Positions 4,815 through 5,035 of a stretch of 5,035 nucleotides of DNA are shown in pieces. This DNA is from Thermodesulfovibrionales bacterium (lineage in GTDB: Bacteria; Nitrospirota; Thermodesulfovibrionia; Thermodesulfovibrionales; UBA1546). The translations under genes and the position numbers were made by a program. The notes below the pieces were generated by a model that did no database searches, was not told where the DNA came from, and worked only from the letters and a program-made list of their open reading frames with translations. Numbering within the stretch: position 1 is the first letter of the stretch; every line of letters begins with the position of its first letter. The stretch lies in assembly GCA_919901705.1 (NCBI GenBank), contig CAKKPR010000027.1, positions 4,696 through 9,730 on the forward strand. The letters run 5' to 3'.

Positions 4815-5035
4815 GGATGGAGAGGCAGAGGGACACTTCCCGTACTATTAAGACGATGACAAGAAAAGTAGAAAAAACGGTTAATATAAATTGTTATGCC
4901 CTCTACCGCCACCTATAAAATCCCAGAGAATAAATAAATGCGACATGCTCGTACTGGAGCAACAATAGTTCAGAAGCAATATATAGTTACTAAGAAATGC
5001 ATAAGTATGAGAACCTGATTTGTCACTCCGGCTTG
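4815..5035. other. Non-coding right flank without a recognisable gene
   Basis: No frame gives a convincing protein. The two short + strand ATG frames (4817-4918, 33 codons; 4938-5018, 26 codons) lack good ribosome binding sites and family motifs. A small palindrome-like GGGACACTTCCC lies at 4830-4841 (GGGA/TCCC arms) right beside the point where hsdS similarity ends. The rest is A/T-rich and looks like decayed accessory sequence. Confidence 0.5.
5021..5035 (+). repeat. Possible first arm of a palindromic repeat cut by the window edge
   Basis: TGTCACTCCGGCTTG at the very end looks like the first half of the common intergenic palindromes of the type CACTCCGG...CCGGAGTG. The second arm would lie outside the window, so this rests on resemblance only. 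Confidence 0.2.

Noticed and set aside
4817..4918. 33-codon + strand ORF in the right flank
   Set aside because: It has no ribosome binding site and no recognisable motif, and it begins at the border of the antisense hsdS remnant.
4938..5018. 26-codon + strand ORF in the right flank
   Set aside because: There is no Shine-Dalgarno or family signature, and its length is within chance expectation for A/T-rich sequence.

Overview
The window carries the end of a conserved bacterial translation/RNA-metabolism operon on the + strand (infB, rbfA, nrnA), followed by a short accessory patch on the - strand: a RelE/ParE-type toxin with its Phd/YefM-type antitoxin, and the C-terminal stub of a type I restriction specificity gene. 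Moderate GC, two IF2_N domains in IF-2, and short A/T-rich or CAGTGT-type repeats inserted between and inside housekeeping genes suggest a Gram-negative bacterium of the Nitrospirota or deltaproteobacterial kind. That placement is an inference from style, not a proof.

Layout: 1-107 is a leader with an AT-rich hairpin and a weakly spaced ribosome binding site. infB (108-2612) encodes an 834-residue IF-2. The 84-base gap 2613-2696 is filled by copies of one 9-base word in direct and inverted orientation, and rbfA (2697-3065) starts directly after it with no visible Shine-Dalgarno. nrnA (3062-4012) overlaps rbfA by 4 bases, uses a TTG start, and contains a repeat that is translated in frame. A hairpin at 4063-4090 followed by T-rich sequence may end the operon. 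The - strand genes converge on that point: antitoxin 4644-4384, toxin 4383-4096 with no gap between them, then a 26-codon ORF starting on the toxin stop (TAATG). The toxin-antitoxin pair has its own well-formed promoter (TTGATA - 17 bp - TATATT), and a perfect 9-bp inverted repeat lies between the two boxes, as expected for autoregulation. Upstream of that promoter lie the hsdS remnant (4737-4814) and about 220 bases of non-coding sequence.

Functionally, IF-2 (initiator tRNA delivery), RbfA (30S maturation) and NrnA (nanoRNA and pAp turnover) form a growth-linked set. The right-hand part looks like a decayed defence or mobile patch that now lies where this operon often continues to truB. The items most worth a second look are the translated repeat in nrnA, the repeat hairpin that forms the rbfA leader, the tiny ORF coupled to the toxin, and the hsdS stub.
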